A program made the translations under genes and the position numbers. Shown piece by piece: positions 24,301-39,300 of a DNA stretch of 64,000 nucleotides (position 1 is the stretch's first letter; each line of letters begins with the position of its first letter). The DNA is from Symbiodinium natans (taxonomy: Eukaryota; Sar; Dinophyceae; Suessiales; Symbiodiniaceae): NCBI GenBank assembly GCA_905221605.1, contig CAJNDS010002079.1, forward strand, positions 1,852,501-1,916,500, written 5' to 3'. Under the pieces are notes generated by a model. It did not search any database, had not been told where the DNA came from, and saw only the letters and a list, made by a program, of their open reading frames with translations.

Positions 24301-27300
24301 CTCAGAGGTTCCCTGATAATACTCTGATAGGGCCCTAGTTTCCCTTAGAGTACCTTGAAAAAGCGGGCCCCCAAACAGGGGTAAACCCTAAACCCTAAAC
24401 CCTAAACCCTAAACCCTAAACCCTAAACCCTAAACCCTAAACCCTAAACCCCCATGAAACAGCTCAAAAACGTCCCCAGGAATCCTCGCTTTGTCAGGGC
24501 CGTGGTCGAGGAGAACGGCGCCTTGTCTTTGGTGTTTGGGGGTTTAGGGTTTAGGGTTTAGGTTTTAGCCCTGAACCCCAAGGTTTTGGGTTTCGGGCTA
24601 CTGGCTTGTTACGGCCGCTTAGGGGCTTGGGGCTTAGGGCTAGGGTTTACATCAGAAGTGCCCTAAGCCCTAAACCTTGAACCCTAAACCCTAAACCCTG
24701 AAACCTGAACCCTGAACCCTGAACCCTGAACCCTGAACCCTGAACCTTGAACCTTGAACCCTGACCTGAAACCTGAAACCTGAACCCTGAACCCTGAACC
24801 GTTCACTGCTGTGACTGTGCGATGAATGATGTCTAGGGTGTGAGCTTTCCGGCGAAGGAATTGGAGGTCTTGAGTCCGGCGATCCCTACTAGCAGGGTGG
24901 TTGTCAAAATTATGATCCCTTTTGGGATACCCTAAACTTTAGGTGCCGTTTTTCATGAAAACCCAAAAAGGAACCATAATTTTGACAACCACCCCACTTG
25001 AAGCTTGTGAACTCAGCAACTAACCCTAAAGACCCTAAACCCTACACCCTATACCCTAAACCCCGAACCCCGAACCCCAAACCCTAAACCCTAAACCCTA
25101 AACCCTAAACCCTAAACCCTAAACCCTAAACCCCGAACCCCGAACCCCAAACCCTAAACCCTAAACCCTAAACCCTAAACCCTAAACCCTAAACCCTAAG
25201 CAACCAGTTTAGGGTGAGTACCTTACTAGGGGACAGTACCGGTCCTAAGGAGAACAGGATGCTACCGACCTCCGGCTGTGGGAGGCATCTGCACCTGCTA
25301 TCCTGATTTAGGCTTTAGGGCTGAGGGTTCAGGGTTTAGGGTTTAGGGTTTCGGGTTTAGGGTTCAGGGTTTGGGGGTTAGGGTTTCGGGTTTCGGGTTT
25401 AGGGTTTGGGGTTTGGGGTTTAGGGTTTTGGGTTTTAGGAATTATCTCACTTCTCACTCTTGGTTGCAGCAAGCCCTAAGGCCTCGACCCGAAGCCAAGG
25501 TCTCCTCCTGCACTATGCGCCCGAGAGCGTGCGGAGCTCTAGCGACTCGGCTCATCTTTTCTCGTTTTTCTTGTTGGGGGGGGGGACGGGGGGGGGTAGG
25601 GTTTAGGGCTTAGGGTTTAGTAGGGTTGGAGGTTCAGGGTTTAGGGGCTCTGTGCTTGATGGAAGGCTTGTTATTGGGGTCTGTGGGTGTTAGGGGCCTT
25701 TGCGGGGGCTTTCATGTTTTAGAGGTCAAGGGGTCAAGGGGTTTGTGTGTTATTGTATCAGGGGCTTGGGGCCTGGCGAGTCAGGGGTTTGGTTTGTTCT
25801 GCTTAGATCTTCGGTTAGAGGTTTCGGGGCCTTAGTTGGGCGTTGAGGGTTGTTGGAGTACATCATAAACCCTAAACCCTAAATCCAAACCCTATCCCTA
25901 AACCCTAAACCGACAGATTCCTCAAGGTGTGGGACTTACATAAAGTACCACTGCATGCGCATTTCTCTTCTTTAAAACAGGCTACTTTGTGCAGGGTTCT
26001 GTACCTAAACCTGAGAAACTTAATTGGGCTTAGGATTGCAAGCTAGTCTCAGCACCCAAGGAGACATCGTGAAAGCTGCTGCGACTCACCACGGAGAGGC
26101 CACGACCTATCCCTTTTAGCGACCCTTTGGGGTTTGGGGCCTTTGGGGTTTACGGTTTGGGAGTTGGGATTTGGGATTTGGGGTTTGGGGTTTGGGGGGT
26201 GGGGGGGGTTGGGGGGGGGGGTTGGGGGTGGGGGTTGGGGGTTGGGGGGTTGGGGGTTGGGGGTTGGGGTTGGGGGTTGGGGGTTGGGGGTTGGGGTGGG
26301 GGTTGGGGGTTGGGGGTTGGGGGTTGGGGGTTGGGGGGGGTTGGGGGTTGGGGGTTGGGGGTTGGGGGTTGGGGGTTGGGGGTTGGGGGTTGGGGGTTGG
26401 GGGTTGGGGGTTGGGGGTTGGGGGTTGGGGGTTGGGGTCGGGGGTTGGGGTTTGGGGTTTGGGCTCTGGGGTCTGGGGTTTGAGGCAGAGGGGGGGCCGC
26501 GAGGCAGGTTTGTTCTTCGTTTGCTTAAGGCACTTTATCGGAGTAGAAGCTCATGCAACAGGACCTCCGAAAGGGACCTTGCTGTCGATCAACCTCCGCG
26601 TGCAACAATCCCTCAAACCTAAATTCCGCTTAAACCCGTCAGAAAAGCATTTACCCTTATCAGCCTAAACCCTCAGTACCCTAAGCCCCTAAAGCCCCCT
26701 AAACCTTTCACTGGTCACCCCCCAGATGGTCTTATAAACCCTACACCCTGGATGAGGCTCTGCGCTATGCTTCTGAGGAGTTGTTCCTTGGTCAGAGATG
26801 CTCTAGTTGGAGGTTCAGGGTACTTCTGACCCGATTACAAGTGTAGTTATAACAGTTACAACCCACTTATAGCCCCTTTAGTACCCTAATAGGGTTATAT
26901 TTGGGGGAGAAGTGCAGTTATTATTGGGTTACTAAGTACCCTGAACCTCCAAGTAGGTTTAAGCTTGAGGGTTCAGGGTTGTTAAAGTCTCCCGCAAGAC
27001 CTGAAGACCACAAAGCCCCCTAGAAACCCCAAAACTCCTTAAGCCCCGAAACCCTAAAACTCCTTAACCCCCGAAACCTTCACCCTAAAGTCCTTAAGCC
27101 CGTAAACCCAAGAGCCTAGAACTCAAGCGCTTGTGGCCTCCCCCTGAGCCCAGAAAAGGCGGCACCGAACTACATCCCCTGACTTGGGCGCTTTGAACAA
27201 CCCATGTTCCGTCCCGCAACACAGGAATTTGCCGGTTGGCTCACTTTTTGGTGCTCCGTCTCTGCCGGAAGATGGGCCGCCACCTATGGCACTGCGGACA

Positions 27301-30300
27301 CTCCCGGGGCAAAGAAATGCCCGAACTTCGACACGTGCGGCGGGTAGAAGACGACTCGGTCCGCCATGTGCAGGACTGGCTGAGCTGAGAACAACGAGCG
27401 ACACGAAGGTCGTGGAGCGCAGCGAGGCAACCATCTGCCATATAAGCGCCTGTTCAGCTCGACCAGCAAAGGTGTCAGCTAATAGACCAGGTCCTCATGT
27501 TCGGCCTTTAAACCCTTAGCCGAAACAAGGTTTAGTGTTTAAGGATTAATTAATGAAGCGGATACCCTGAACTGCGACGATCCTACAACACGGAAACCCC
27601 CGATCTACCCTGTCTCCCCCCAAGGCCCTTTCAAAGCTAAACCCCCCCACTCTAGGAAATTTTGAGAACCTTAAACCCTCAAGGCCCAAACCACCAACAA
27701 CTCTGCTAGGACACACTGATCCTTGAACATGATGCCTCCTAAGCCCTAAACCCTAAACCCTGCGCCCTAAACCCTAAACCCTAAACCCTAAACCCTAAAC
27801 CCTAAACCCTCTTAGGCCAGGTGCGGCCCAAGAGTTGAGGGTTTTATCAGGGGTCTAGGGTTTTTGGGGTTTTCAGGGCTTCTGGGGTTTGGGTTTGGGC
27901 GGTTGAGGGGTCATGGGGTGTAGGGTTCAGATAGAAATGAGAAGTCTGAAGTTGTACCTAACATGCTTTAAGTTAGCAGGTTAAACCCTAAACCCCAACC
28001 TAATCCCTAAACCCTAAACCCTAAACCCTAAACCCTACCTTCATCCCTGCGCTCGGCTGAGGAAAGCAGATCGCACTCTGGTCGCCTACGCTGTGGAGCG
28101 CCATGCGTGGGCCTTGGAGGGTTTCTGTTGTGAAGAAGAGAACATCATGGATATCCTGGGTAACCTGCTACTAAACCCTAAGGCCTAAACCCCAAACCCT
28201 AAACCCCAAACCCCCATGGCCAACCACAGGCCCTAGCGAGCAACGGCAGGGACAGCTTCTCCCCCACCCCCTCTTTTGAGTAAGGACTCCCCTCTTTCAA
28301 GGGAAACTTCTCTCATGGCTTTAGGATTTAGGGTTTGGGGTGTAGGGTTACGGTTTAGGGTCCGTCCCTTCCCTTCAGAACAACCCCACATTCTTCAGGT
28401 TCTCTTGTAGGGCCTTGTTGGGTTTATGGAGGGGCCTGGGTTCCTTTTTTGTGGGCAAGGGGGGGGTGGGAGGGGGGAAGGGGCAGGGTCATACAGAATG
28501 CCCGTTACCTGTGCCAGCAGCAGCAAGCCATCAGTCGAAGGATGGCTGCCCTAAACCCTAAACCCTAAACCCTAAACCCTAAACCCTAAACCCTAAACCC
28601 TAAACCCTAAACCCTAAACCTAAACCCTAAACCCTAAACCCTAAACCCTAAACCCTAAACCCTAAACCCTAAACCCTAAACCCTAAACCCTAAACCCTAA
28701 ACCCTAAACCCTAAACCCCAAACCGAACATGGTCCCGGTTCTGAGTTGTGTAAACCCTGCTGCGGGCCGCGGGTTGTGCGTTTCCTTAAACCCTAAACCT
28801 TAAACCTCAACCCTAAACCATGAACCCTCAAGGGCTTAGGGTAGATGTCTTGGCACCCAGGTCACTGCACTGGAGTTCGCCTCTGCGCGGGGCCCAGTTA
28901 GGGTTTAGGGTTTAGGGTTTAGGGTTTAGGGTTTAGGGTTTAGGGTTTAGGGTTTAGGGTTTAGGGTTTAGGGTTTAGGGTTTAGTCATAGTAGGCCGTA
29001 GCCGTTCCACATGAGGGACGGTGCTCGCTCATTACAACGTTCCACTTCAAGAGTAGGTTGTTGGCCTGCTTGAAGTCTGAATGAATTATTCTATCTGCTG
29101 GAGCATGAGTGCTTCACAAGGCCCAAAGACTTGAGATTTCTTCCAGATGTGCAGAGTCACAGAGTCTTGAACTTGTTGTCACGTGAATCGGGTCAATTCA
29201 TCTGTTTGCTGCTTTGTTTCGAGTAGAAGGGGTCCTTGAGTGCTCCAACTTTTTCACAACATGGTTTCCTTGGCCGGCCTTCCGGAGAATTTCCGACGAT
29301 TGCTTCTGGCGAACTTTGATTTCATTGAGCACCCATCATACATGCAAGAGCAGTCACCCCACAGATTTCTTGACTTCTATGAGATGTTTTCGGGCGAAGC
29401 ACACCTCACACGTGGAGTGGAGGCAGTTTCTTGTCTGCAAACTGTTTGAGTGAGCTTGCGCGTGCAAGAGTCTTGCATCATCGAATTGCATTCCTTGTGG
29501 ACCCAGATGGGGTTCGTCTGTGCCAACTACGATCTTCGGAACAGCCCGTTTGATGATATCACCACAGAACTGGGTCAGGTGAGATGCTACTTGTCTGATA
29601 TATGATCGATAAACTCGAAGAATCTTGAAGCTACTTGTTTTGCGCTGTGACTAGAGGCTTAGACAAACTGGTTCGCGTTCGTATTGGCGGAGTACGATTC
29701 AGTGCCCCTGTGTGCTCAAGTTTCGTGCCTTGCTGTTTTGGAACAACGCGCCCTGGTTTCAACCGTAGTTTACCATGTTTGTATATATGTTCATGGTTTG
29801 CTTGAAGCTGCCTTTACTGCTGCTGTATTAGGCAACGCCATGTGGATATCAACGGCGATCAGACCAAGCGATGTGTTGCGATTGGCAACGCAATAGCTGC
29901 TGCTTGCTAGCAATGAGAGGAGTGATTGCAGCAAAGTTACACAAACAGGGCTTTAATGTCAGGATTTCGAAGCCGCGTGCCAGATATTTTGCCGGAATGC
30001 CAGAATCTACGATATCTGGGAACAGCCTACTGGATCAGTCATGCCGAGGTACCCTTCCATCCAGGCAGTTGTTTGCTGAAGCACCATCTGTTTGTTTTTG
30101 GTTTACCTTTTTTTTAAATTTCGAGGCAGCCATCCAGTTGCTGGGCTCGCGCCGTGTTTCCTTTTGCATGGGCAGCTTCGGTGCTGTGTCCAAGATTCTA
30201 GTCCACAATCTATGGCGGTCATTTTTTCTTAAGTTGCATCTTCTTTCAACAAGAATCGAGGAAGCCCACGCAGTTGCACGGCAGCGACTGCTATCTTCTT

Positions 30301-33300
30301 CGGATGATCCAATACCTGGCCAAGCATCCTCGCTTGACTTCTTCGTTTCTCGACGTATTGCTTATGAACAGTCTTCGACCAGTTTCTGTTTTGAGGATAT
30401 TAGCCAGTATTTTCCGAGGTTTTGTCGCCTGGCAAAAGAAGTTTTGACCAATCGCGAGGGCAGGTATTGGCGCGGAAACGCAAAGATGAAATGTTCGCAG
30501 GCCTACACAAGATCGTTCGGCTATGCTGCTTCTCGATCGCACAGTGTTCAGTTGTAGAGCTACTATGAATAGATGCTTAGCGACCTCTCGGTTTCAGGTT
30601 GGTTCTCTGATGGCCCTCCGTCGTGATCTTCGTCCGTGGGATTTGTACAACTCCTTGTATCAGCACGCAGAGTACATTGTACATGTCCTCATCACTCAGG
30701 TATCTCAATTGCAACGCAGAACAGAAGATTTGGAAATTCTGCCAGTCAGTAGTTGAACAGTAATTGTCAATTGTTGTCCGAACTGAGGATCTTGACTTTC
30801 GATTTTCGCACGAGGAGGCCATTGATCTGGAGCCACCCAATGTTCGACGTCGGCTTATGGCGCCTCAGATCCTTGTGGCTTGGCCCGCAATTATTTCTGG
30901 CTACGTGTGGGTCTCCTTTGAATTCCCGGCTTATGATTTAGGTGGCTAATTTGTATCCTCCACGTTTGCCGGCTGCCCTCATGCCGCCTGTGCCGGTCAT
31001 TGCTCTTCGAGATCAGGACCACACATGTTGCAAACCTGACCCCTTGCTGAACGCCAAGCCACTGCAACTGCATCTTGTTCCCAAACCAATTTCACTGAGC
31101 GCAAATTTACTGTTTTGTATACTCAAAACATTGTTGTGTTTTCAGCAGGATGGCAGCGATGCAGAGGATGCATGGGAGGACATTGACGATGCTTGCGCTG
31201 GATGCCGTAGCAGACATGTTTTTTTTGTCGGTCCATGACCTATGAGATTTTTATGATATCTCCTGATCAACGGGTGTGAACATATTGTTTGTCGTCTTTT
31301 CTTTAAATCTGGATATATACACACACACTGAGATCTGGTGCTCGCATTCCTTTTCTTATAAATTAAGGAAATATCTTGGTATATTTCCTTAATTTCTGTA
31401 TATGTTTTTATAGTATTTTTTAAGTTTATCATGCTTTTTGTGATGATTGCTTTTCTGTAAATTTCATATTCGAATCCAGGGCTTCTTTTATGTTTCTGCT
31501 TTTCCAAGGATTGAGATGCCAATGCGACAAGACCGACGATGTTTTGACATCGCTGCGTCTATGTTGGGTATGAAAGCAGACGGCCTGGCCCTGCGTGCAA
31601 AATTTAATTTGTAATTGAATGCCCTCGACCTCTGGGCTTTGCTACTCTTTGCACAGAAGCCTACCATGATCCTATCGATCGAATCGCGGCAGCAACTCTG
31701 TGGCAGTGAGAAATGACATGTTTGTTTTCGCAGTGATAAGCAGGCTGGTTGTTGCGGTTCAATTTTCGTATCTCTTTGGAACGATAATATGATGTTTCTT
31801 TTATTGCATCTTCTGTGGGTTGCGTACTCTTGTTGTTTTCTGAGTCTGTTCGCAGAAGATATGACTGCCTGGCAGCATGTGCAATTCCATAGATCAGCAT
31901 CTTTAGAAAGCTTCCCATGCTGGTGTGCCTACAGAGTTTTGCTCTGGAGCGAGATATTCATCCGACCTTGCTGCATGGGCATGCCGGTTGGAGGCAAACC
32001 AGCCAGGACGTGTGATTCCACTGATAGCATCTTTTGTGTGGATTGCGCAGCAGGTGGAGAGATTCGCAGGCAATGCAACACAGTCCTATGAGCCTTTGGA
32101 CACATTTGAGCGGACTAGCCGCCTCTGTGATAAGACAGATTCGAACTGCGGATTCTCCGCGGTTCATCCTTGACTTCTTGCAGAGTGTGCGGCTTCGCCG
32201 CCTGGAGCATCAGCAGTTTTCCCTGCTTGTTGGTAGCATACGATCGTACTTGGAATCGTCCTGCTCTTCCCTGTCAGGAGTCTCAGTTCTGCATCCTTGG
32301 GTGCTGAGTTGGAGAACGACGCAAATGCTGCTTCCAATTTTATGCTCAATTCCGCCACGCAGCAGATGAGGAATGCCCTCAAAGGATCCACGTTTTGCAT
32401 CCTGTTTGGTCACACCGTTTCGTAGTTTCTTCCTTGTTATTTGCTCGAAACAGGAGCCTCTGATGCCGCTGATTCTGGTCGTCGCAAGAGCAAGAGAAAG
32501 AGAGACAAGAAGAAGACCAGCCACTTGGCTGCCGAGTTGCATGTGTGTTTTGATGCATACTCAGACGTAGCTAAGCTGGAACAGGAGAGATGTCAGAAAG
32601 CGACATGGAGGAAGAATCGGAGGAGGAAACGCCTCAGGTAGACAAGATGTCAATTTTGCAGCTTCCGCAGAAGCAACTTGCCAGAGCCAGCTCGCAGCAG
32701 AGATTGGAAGATCTCTCGGTACGCCAGCTGGGATATTGCGTTGCTGGTATCTGCAATGTTTGTCTTCCTTCGGACATCATTGAGATTGGCGGCGAATCAG
32801 TGGCTTGACCGTATGCTACATTTCTTCTGTTTGCTTGTTTTCACTATTTCTTCTCACTAGGAGAGCATCCACAAAGAGTCTGCGGCGAGATTCAAGAAGC
32901 AGAAGAACCGCGAGAAGGAAACGACATCACTGGAGAAGGCGGTTCTTTTGCAACTGTTCTACATCTTGGAGTCTCATTGTTTTGATCTTTCCATGTTGTG
33001 AAAGAAACAAAAGAGGTGAAAGCTGCTGGCAGATTGTGGAGCTCTCGTTTGGCATCACTTGTGCACTTATGCTTCTTGTCCCCATCATTGCTGCACCTGA
33101 CAGTCTCACTTACTGTGACCCTTCAAACTGAGTCTGCGGAAAGAAGCCTTGTGACATCAACATATCCAATGCCAAGTCTATGGACGATGTTCACGAACTG
33201 CTGAAAAGCTTAGCACTCAAACACCGCAGGCCGGGATGTGAACCCTCAAAATATGTGACTGCAAGAAACATATTTTGCTGCTTGCAGGGTGTCCAGGCAG

Positions 33301-36300
33301 AAGGTCACGGAAATGAACGACAAGTACGAGACCATGCTGCAACAGTTTCGCAAGGACTTTGCACTTTGGTCACAATTTGCATGCGAACAGTGCTCTTGAG
33401 ATGCTCTTTACTTTGTCTGCTGGATTGTTTTGCTGCAGCTTTTGGCTACATATCGCAATTCGTGTTTCTTATGTCTACTGCTAGCCATGTCCTCTGCTTC
33501 TGCCACTGGCAACTTTATTTTCCAGCATGAGGCTGAGATGCGTGAAATGATGGGACGTGTAGAAGACATGCTTCGGAGTCATGAATCCACCAGAATCTCC
33601 GGCCTACAGCAGCAGCTCACTGACTTAGAGTCCAGAGAGCAGCGTGTTGCTGATCGAGAACGTTCCGTTGCAGAGAGGGAGGCTGCAGTTGCTAGACAAG
33701 AAGCTGATTTGCGTCGACAACAGCATGCGCTTCCTCCGCCACCATCAGCCGCAACCCGAGCGGTGCTACGCGGGATTTGCATGACCTGTCATGACGGAAT
33801 CTGCTCTCGTAGATCGACGTGCTTCAGTGTGAGTGGGCAGGACAATCACCAGCATAGCTGTCACGCGTGCTATGTGAAGCACAAGGACCCGCGACGTTTC
33901 GGAGCTGTTGCCGGCAAAAGCCAAGGACGTGGCTCGACGGGATAACTAGACATGTTTTCTCAGGGGCACTTGCGCCAGTTCGAAAATGGAGCTTGCTGTT
34001 GCCCGTGATAGAGTTGTTTGCTTGCATTCCAACAAGATACCATCTTCTGACACGAGTGGCTAGATGTCCTCACCATATGTTCTTTGCATCACAGAACGCA
34101 CGCCTTTTGCTCGGGCTATTTTGGTACGAGGATGTGCTGCATGTTTCTCTGCTTTTAGGAAAACGCAGCCAGAAGTTATGTCGCAGGATCCTGCATGGTC
34201 CCTGCTCGCTGCGGGTATGTTGTCCCCTTTGCAGCAAACATGGCTTGCACAAAAGCTTGCGCAGACGCAGACCATGCCTGTTGCTGCGTCCTCTACTCTG
34301 GATGCACAGACGGTGTACCTGCAAGCACTGCAGCAACTGGAGACGGAACGCTTGTTGCGAGCTCACGCAGATGCAAGCCACAGTGTGGGTGCGCCTACCA
34401 CGCAGACTGAAGCTGAGAAAGCAGAGGCTGCTACTCCTGCCACTGCAAACACGTCTGGTGACAAGAAGACCGAGCCGGACCAAAAAACACCTTTGCAGAT
34501 GGAAGAAGAGGACTTGACACGCAAAAGGAAACAAATGGCTGAGAAAGATGATGAGTATGTGCGACAGTACCAGAATGTGCAACGGGATCAGCAGGAGAGG
34601 AGCACCCCTGCTGACACTAAGCCAGCCGTGGATCCAGACGTTCGCAAGAACAGCCATGCTCATATGGCACGACGTGTTGGCAAGTTTCGCTTGGAGCATG
34701 GCACCCTGGAAATCTTCGCCAAGTTCGTCCCCAATGAAGTAGAGCCAAGCGGTATCGCAGAGACAAAGAAGGCAACGGGGTCCAGACCGCCTGTACTGCT
34801 AATCCCGCAGACGAAGAAGATGCCGTCCCCGCCAACGCGACAGACCAGCAAGGTTCCAGTGCCGCCCCCCGGACCTCCGCCCGCACATGTTCTACGTCAG
34901 GAAGCCAACACGGAAGAAGATGTCGAAGTTCAGGTAAAGTTTCTTGCTTACATGGTCCTTTTTTTTTATGTTTAGGGTTTTTTTTACCCTTGTAGCAGCA
35001 CATTCGAGGCATTCACGTGCAGAGGAGAAGACAATGTATGGTCGCAGTCGTCAGCGTGGCGGTCAATGGAGAGGCAATCGCTAGTTGCTGCAACTTGTGG
35101 ACATGAATGGTACTTGCTGTACGTGATTTGAATCACGCTTGAAACCACAGTTTGCTGCGGGCTTTCAGATGCCTGCATGCATGTACAAAGCGAAGATTTT
35201 CTTGACAATGACGTGATGTCCGCGAGTCTGTCTACGATAGAAAAAAGGTGCTTGCGATGATAGGGTGCTATATATCGTGAGACGCATGCTTTCTTCTGCT
35301 TCGCTGGCAGGAGGCACAGAAGGACATCAAGCGCATTACTGACTTTGCAGAAGAGGGTACCATGAAGATCAAGAAGGAGGCGCACACACCCAGTCCTCGC
35401 AAGCGTGGCAGAGAGAAGAAGACAAGACAAAAAGAGCAGTGTACACCCAGACGGTTGTTCGTAACGCCGAAGACGAAAGGAAAGGAGGTGAACTCGGATG
35501 CTGAGGGGTCGGACCAGGATGCAGGCACACAGTCAGATGATGATGAGGACGGAGATGTACTGGGTGGCAAGTTTAAGCCCACGTTGACCCCGCAAAGCTC
35601 TGCACGACGGAGGCGTCGCAAGACAGCCTCCACCAAAAAAAAAGCAAAGAGGCCCAAGAAGCAGGATCTCAGCCGAGATGATGATGACCCCCCGTCCGCG
35701 CAGGAAGCATCCGAACCGGATCCAGAGCATGCCGCCGAGACAACACAACCGCCAGGTTTTCAAGACAGCAGCAACCAGCAGAGAGCAGAAGAAGCATATG
35801 CTTCTGAGCTTGACATTCTTCGTGGCAAGCTCGGTGATGATTGGCTCTCCGTGCTGCCTGGATCCGCTTCCAAGACTCTTGTCTTTGCTCATTCCGCTAG
35901 GATTCTTTCAGTGCTTGCTCGCAGTCTCCAACTCTTGTGATGTTGCAAGCATGATTGCGACGCTCATGTTAGCCAAGGAACGACCTGCTGTGCATGATGC
36001 GCATCTTAGTCAGTGAAGACATCCTGACGCTGTCCGATGCGTTGGAGAATCTTGCAGATATGGAACCAGGCTTTTGCTTTGTGCGTTGTTCTGTAATCTA
36101 GACTACAACAGTGCTGACCATGGGAATATGCATGCAGGAGACATCTCGAGTATGCTGGGTGCCGATGCTCAGAAATGGTTTTATGACCTCACGATCAAGG
36201 GCAAGAAGCTCTTCCTTGCTTGGCCTCTTGCGGTCAAGGAGTACTGTGTGTGTGTGTGCAACACTGCGGTATGTAACCTGATCTACTTGGACCCGCTCCT

Positions 36301-39300
36301 TTCAGGAGACGTCTTCTTCTGGACCTGGCACATCACGCACAGGACTCATGAAGTGAGATTTGCTTGCCCACCCTGAGCTACACAATGAGACCCAGTGGTT
36401 TTCCACAACAGGAGATGTCTGACTTCGAGGCAAGCAAGATAGCAAAGGACATCTCTTCCAAGACTTGTGTTTGCTGGGGACCGGGATGTCTTGACGCGGA
36501 CGCAGCATCCATAGAGCCTCCAGTGACAGAGCCTGTTCCTCTACGAAAAAAAGGTCTGCACTCTTGCAGCCAGGACACCAGCTAGGACGGCTGCTTCCGT
36601 CTGGAAGATGCATTTGTCAGTTTTGCAGTCAAGGAGTTGAGATGTTTCTCTATGCAACATCGTATCGACTAAGAGTGTTTCTGGCAGGTTTCACGCAATC
36701 CTCCCTAAGCTAGTCGGGACTTTGCTTCTATTTCCCAAGACACGGAACCTTTTGTTTCTGCCCCACGGGTGCGCACGGTGGCAGTGCCGGCTGCGTCTCC
36801 TGGCTTCCCAATTCAGGTCTCAATTCTGTCCTGGTGGTTTTCTTTCATTTTTAGTATTGCGAGGGTTGCCCGGGCTCTGGAAGGCCTTTTTGGCATTTCT
36901 GCGTTCCACATGCGTGAGTCGTTCTTCCTCAGGCTCGCAGCTGAACAGCGTTCCACTTCGACGGACACGTGGGTGCAGGGAGGCGTTTCCGCACGCCACG
37001 TGGTGAGTAGGACGCGTCTGCACACGGGCTGAAGTGGAACCATGAAATGCAAAACCCCCTAAAAACGTGAATTTGCATAGGTCTCGGCAAAAATGCTGCT
37101 TTAGACCGTTCCACATCGCCTGCGTTCCACATCAGGACAGCGTTCCACTTCAGCCCATCTACTGCCGCCACGTGGCGACCACGTCGCGGCGACACACGGC
37201 CTGATGCGGAATGCAAACCGTTCGGGGCCGGTACACCGCACGATGTGGAAACGTAAAATGCAACCAAGGATGGAGAAATGGCTCAAGGAGAGAATTGAGG
37301 AAATGTCAAGGCAGGCTGCTGTTTTTGCGTTTCAGCGTTCCACTTCGTTTCTGCGTTCTGCACGCACACAAGGACTACGGACAAAGAGGAAAAGAGGAAC
37401 CTTGGAGAGAGGTTCTTGAAGAAGCTTCGTCTACTTGACGACAGAGCAATGACGACGGGGCGTTGCGATGACGGCACGCTACCCCTGTCAGACTGGGAGG
37501 CGGGTTTCTACCGGTCATGACATGGAAGCACCTTGCTAGTAATCGCAACCTTCTGAGAGGCTCTGTTGGATGCTCATCGTGCAGAAGCAGCAGCCATCGG
37601 ACTGTTCTTGCGACCACGTTTACCCGAGCACATGCAACAGCAGCAGCAAGCCGTGGATGTCTTAGTGCTACGGCAAGACGAAGCGTCAGAGGATGCCGTC
37701 CAGGAAGTGGCAAGCCCCAGCAAGTACACACGGAACGAGACGATGTACCTGCGCACAACTGAAGGGTTGAAGGGTGTGCTGCAGACTCACATGGTTGCTT
37801 GCTGGCAAGCGAGAAACGCCGGTTTCATCCTATGAAGGGCAAGAGTCTTTGTGCCAGGTTGGGGAAGCCGATTCATCAGACGGTTACCGCTGCTTCTTCC
37901 GTATACAGCAGCTTTGGCCTTTGTTGAAGAGAAAACAACCCTTCTTCAATTGGTATTCCAAGTTGCTCCTTGGATGCGCTACTCTTTTGAGCTCGTAGGT
38001 CTGTTTGGGTTTTGGTTGTACGGCGTAAATGATTTTTTTTCTCAGGGAGAACAACATCACGGCAGAGATTGCAGCCAAATGGAGAATCAGCATACCGAAA
38101 CACATCATTCGTGGTTCCGAATACAAAATACAAAGGCAAGCTGTCCACACCCTCAGCACAAACAGTTCGCTTTGCTTTCGACGCCGTCACGATGGTGGGA
38201 CTTCTTTTTGTGGCTTCTTGTCATACATTATGTTAAACTTACACACATGTAGGGGCGAAAGTGCACCGTGCTCAGGCAGCTTCCGTGCTCCAGATTCGCG
38301 GCTGCAAGCCTGACCTGCAGAAGGGAGCAATGCTTCTTTTCCAATCTATGATTTCGGCAGCATGCCCCGGCAACATGACGCTTGCTCTTCTGCCAAACAT
38401 TCCAGCTTGTGTCTTGACTATCCAGAGACTGCCGCTTGCCTCTTTTTGCAAAATGATTCTTGCTCTGCTTCTTTGCTGAGGCGAGGTGAGATGTGTCGAC
38501 CACGATGTAGATTTGGAGAGTCTTTCGCGCTTTCTTGACTGCGTGGGATGGCAGGAGAGGCATGTGGGGGGGTCGTGAGTGTCGTTATGTGACACATTAC
38601 AACTTTGCAGGTGGGCGAAGTTTCCTATGTTGACAGCAGCGCAGCGGAAGATGAATTCAGGCGACGGATGATGCAGTCAGACCGGTCGCGTAAAATCTCA
38701 TTGACCAAGGTGTTCGAACATGGGATTTGCTGTTCTTCGTTCTTCGTGCTCCCTTCCAAGACAAAGTCTGCCAGGAACACGGATCCACACGTTGCTGTTG
38801 TGTTAGCGCACAAGAGCACAGATACGAAATTCCACTACGCAGGACCAACTTTCTGCTTCTCGCATCCAGAAGCGCATCGTGCACATCCTCGCACAGAAAG
38901 CGGAAGAGAATTTGCCTTTGCAGTTAGAGAAGGAGGTCCCATTGCCAGGAGAAGCTGATTCTTTCCATCCCGCGCGAACGCCCCTTGTATGCTTAGTGTT
39001 ACTGGCGCCAATGTGCTCTACATGTTTCAGCCCTTGCAGCAAAGGGATGGCCGAGCTCTAAAGAAACAGCCAAAGCTGAAAGACATCATGGCGTTGGAAC
39101 GCTTTCTGGCGAGATCCAGTGGCTTCAACACACAAGGATCCGAACAGAGCTTGTTCGATCTGGGTCTGGGTGACATGTGTCCAGCCCACTATCACAGGCC
39201 CTTCGCCTTGCAAGTAATAAGCTCTTCCTGCTGCGCCTGCTGCTTGAAGAATGACTGCTGATTCACTTTTCTCAGGTTGAGCTGTGACTTCGCTTTTCGG

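Larger units (their letters stand above)
1..28986. repeat. Compartment studded with interstitial telomeric arrays
   Basis: Arrays of TTTAGGG or its complement CCCTAAA, and one-base variants, recur every few hundred bases. Clear G-strand arrays include 837-895, 1791-1885, 2718-2890, 3623-3712, 7053-7125, 7401-7486, 10361-10450, 10713-10785, 11174-11270, 12421-12507, 12882-12982, 13078-13160, 14305-14395, 15957-16035, 17169-17250, 18521-18585, 21856-21907 and 28898-28985. Clear C-strand arrays include 1430-1668, 2500-2645, 3462-3516, 3982-4058, 5965-6041, 6664-6906, 7213-7277, 10144-10215, 10945-11080, 15500-15565, 15717-15780, 16955-17052, 18335-18422, 24382-24452, 25018-25198, 27735-27808 and 28553-28725. 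Both orientations occur, so this is not one chromosome end. TTTAGGG is the telomeric unit reported for plants and dinoflagellates. Long stretches without exons here (for example 8000-8500, 19500-21200, 22500-23380) hold decayed arrays and dispersed repeats. Confidence 0.95.
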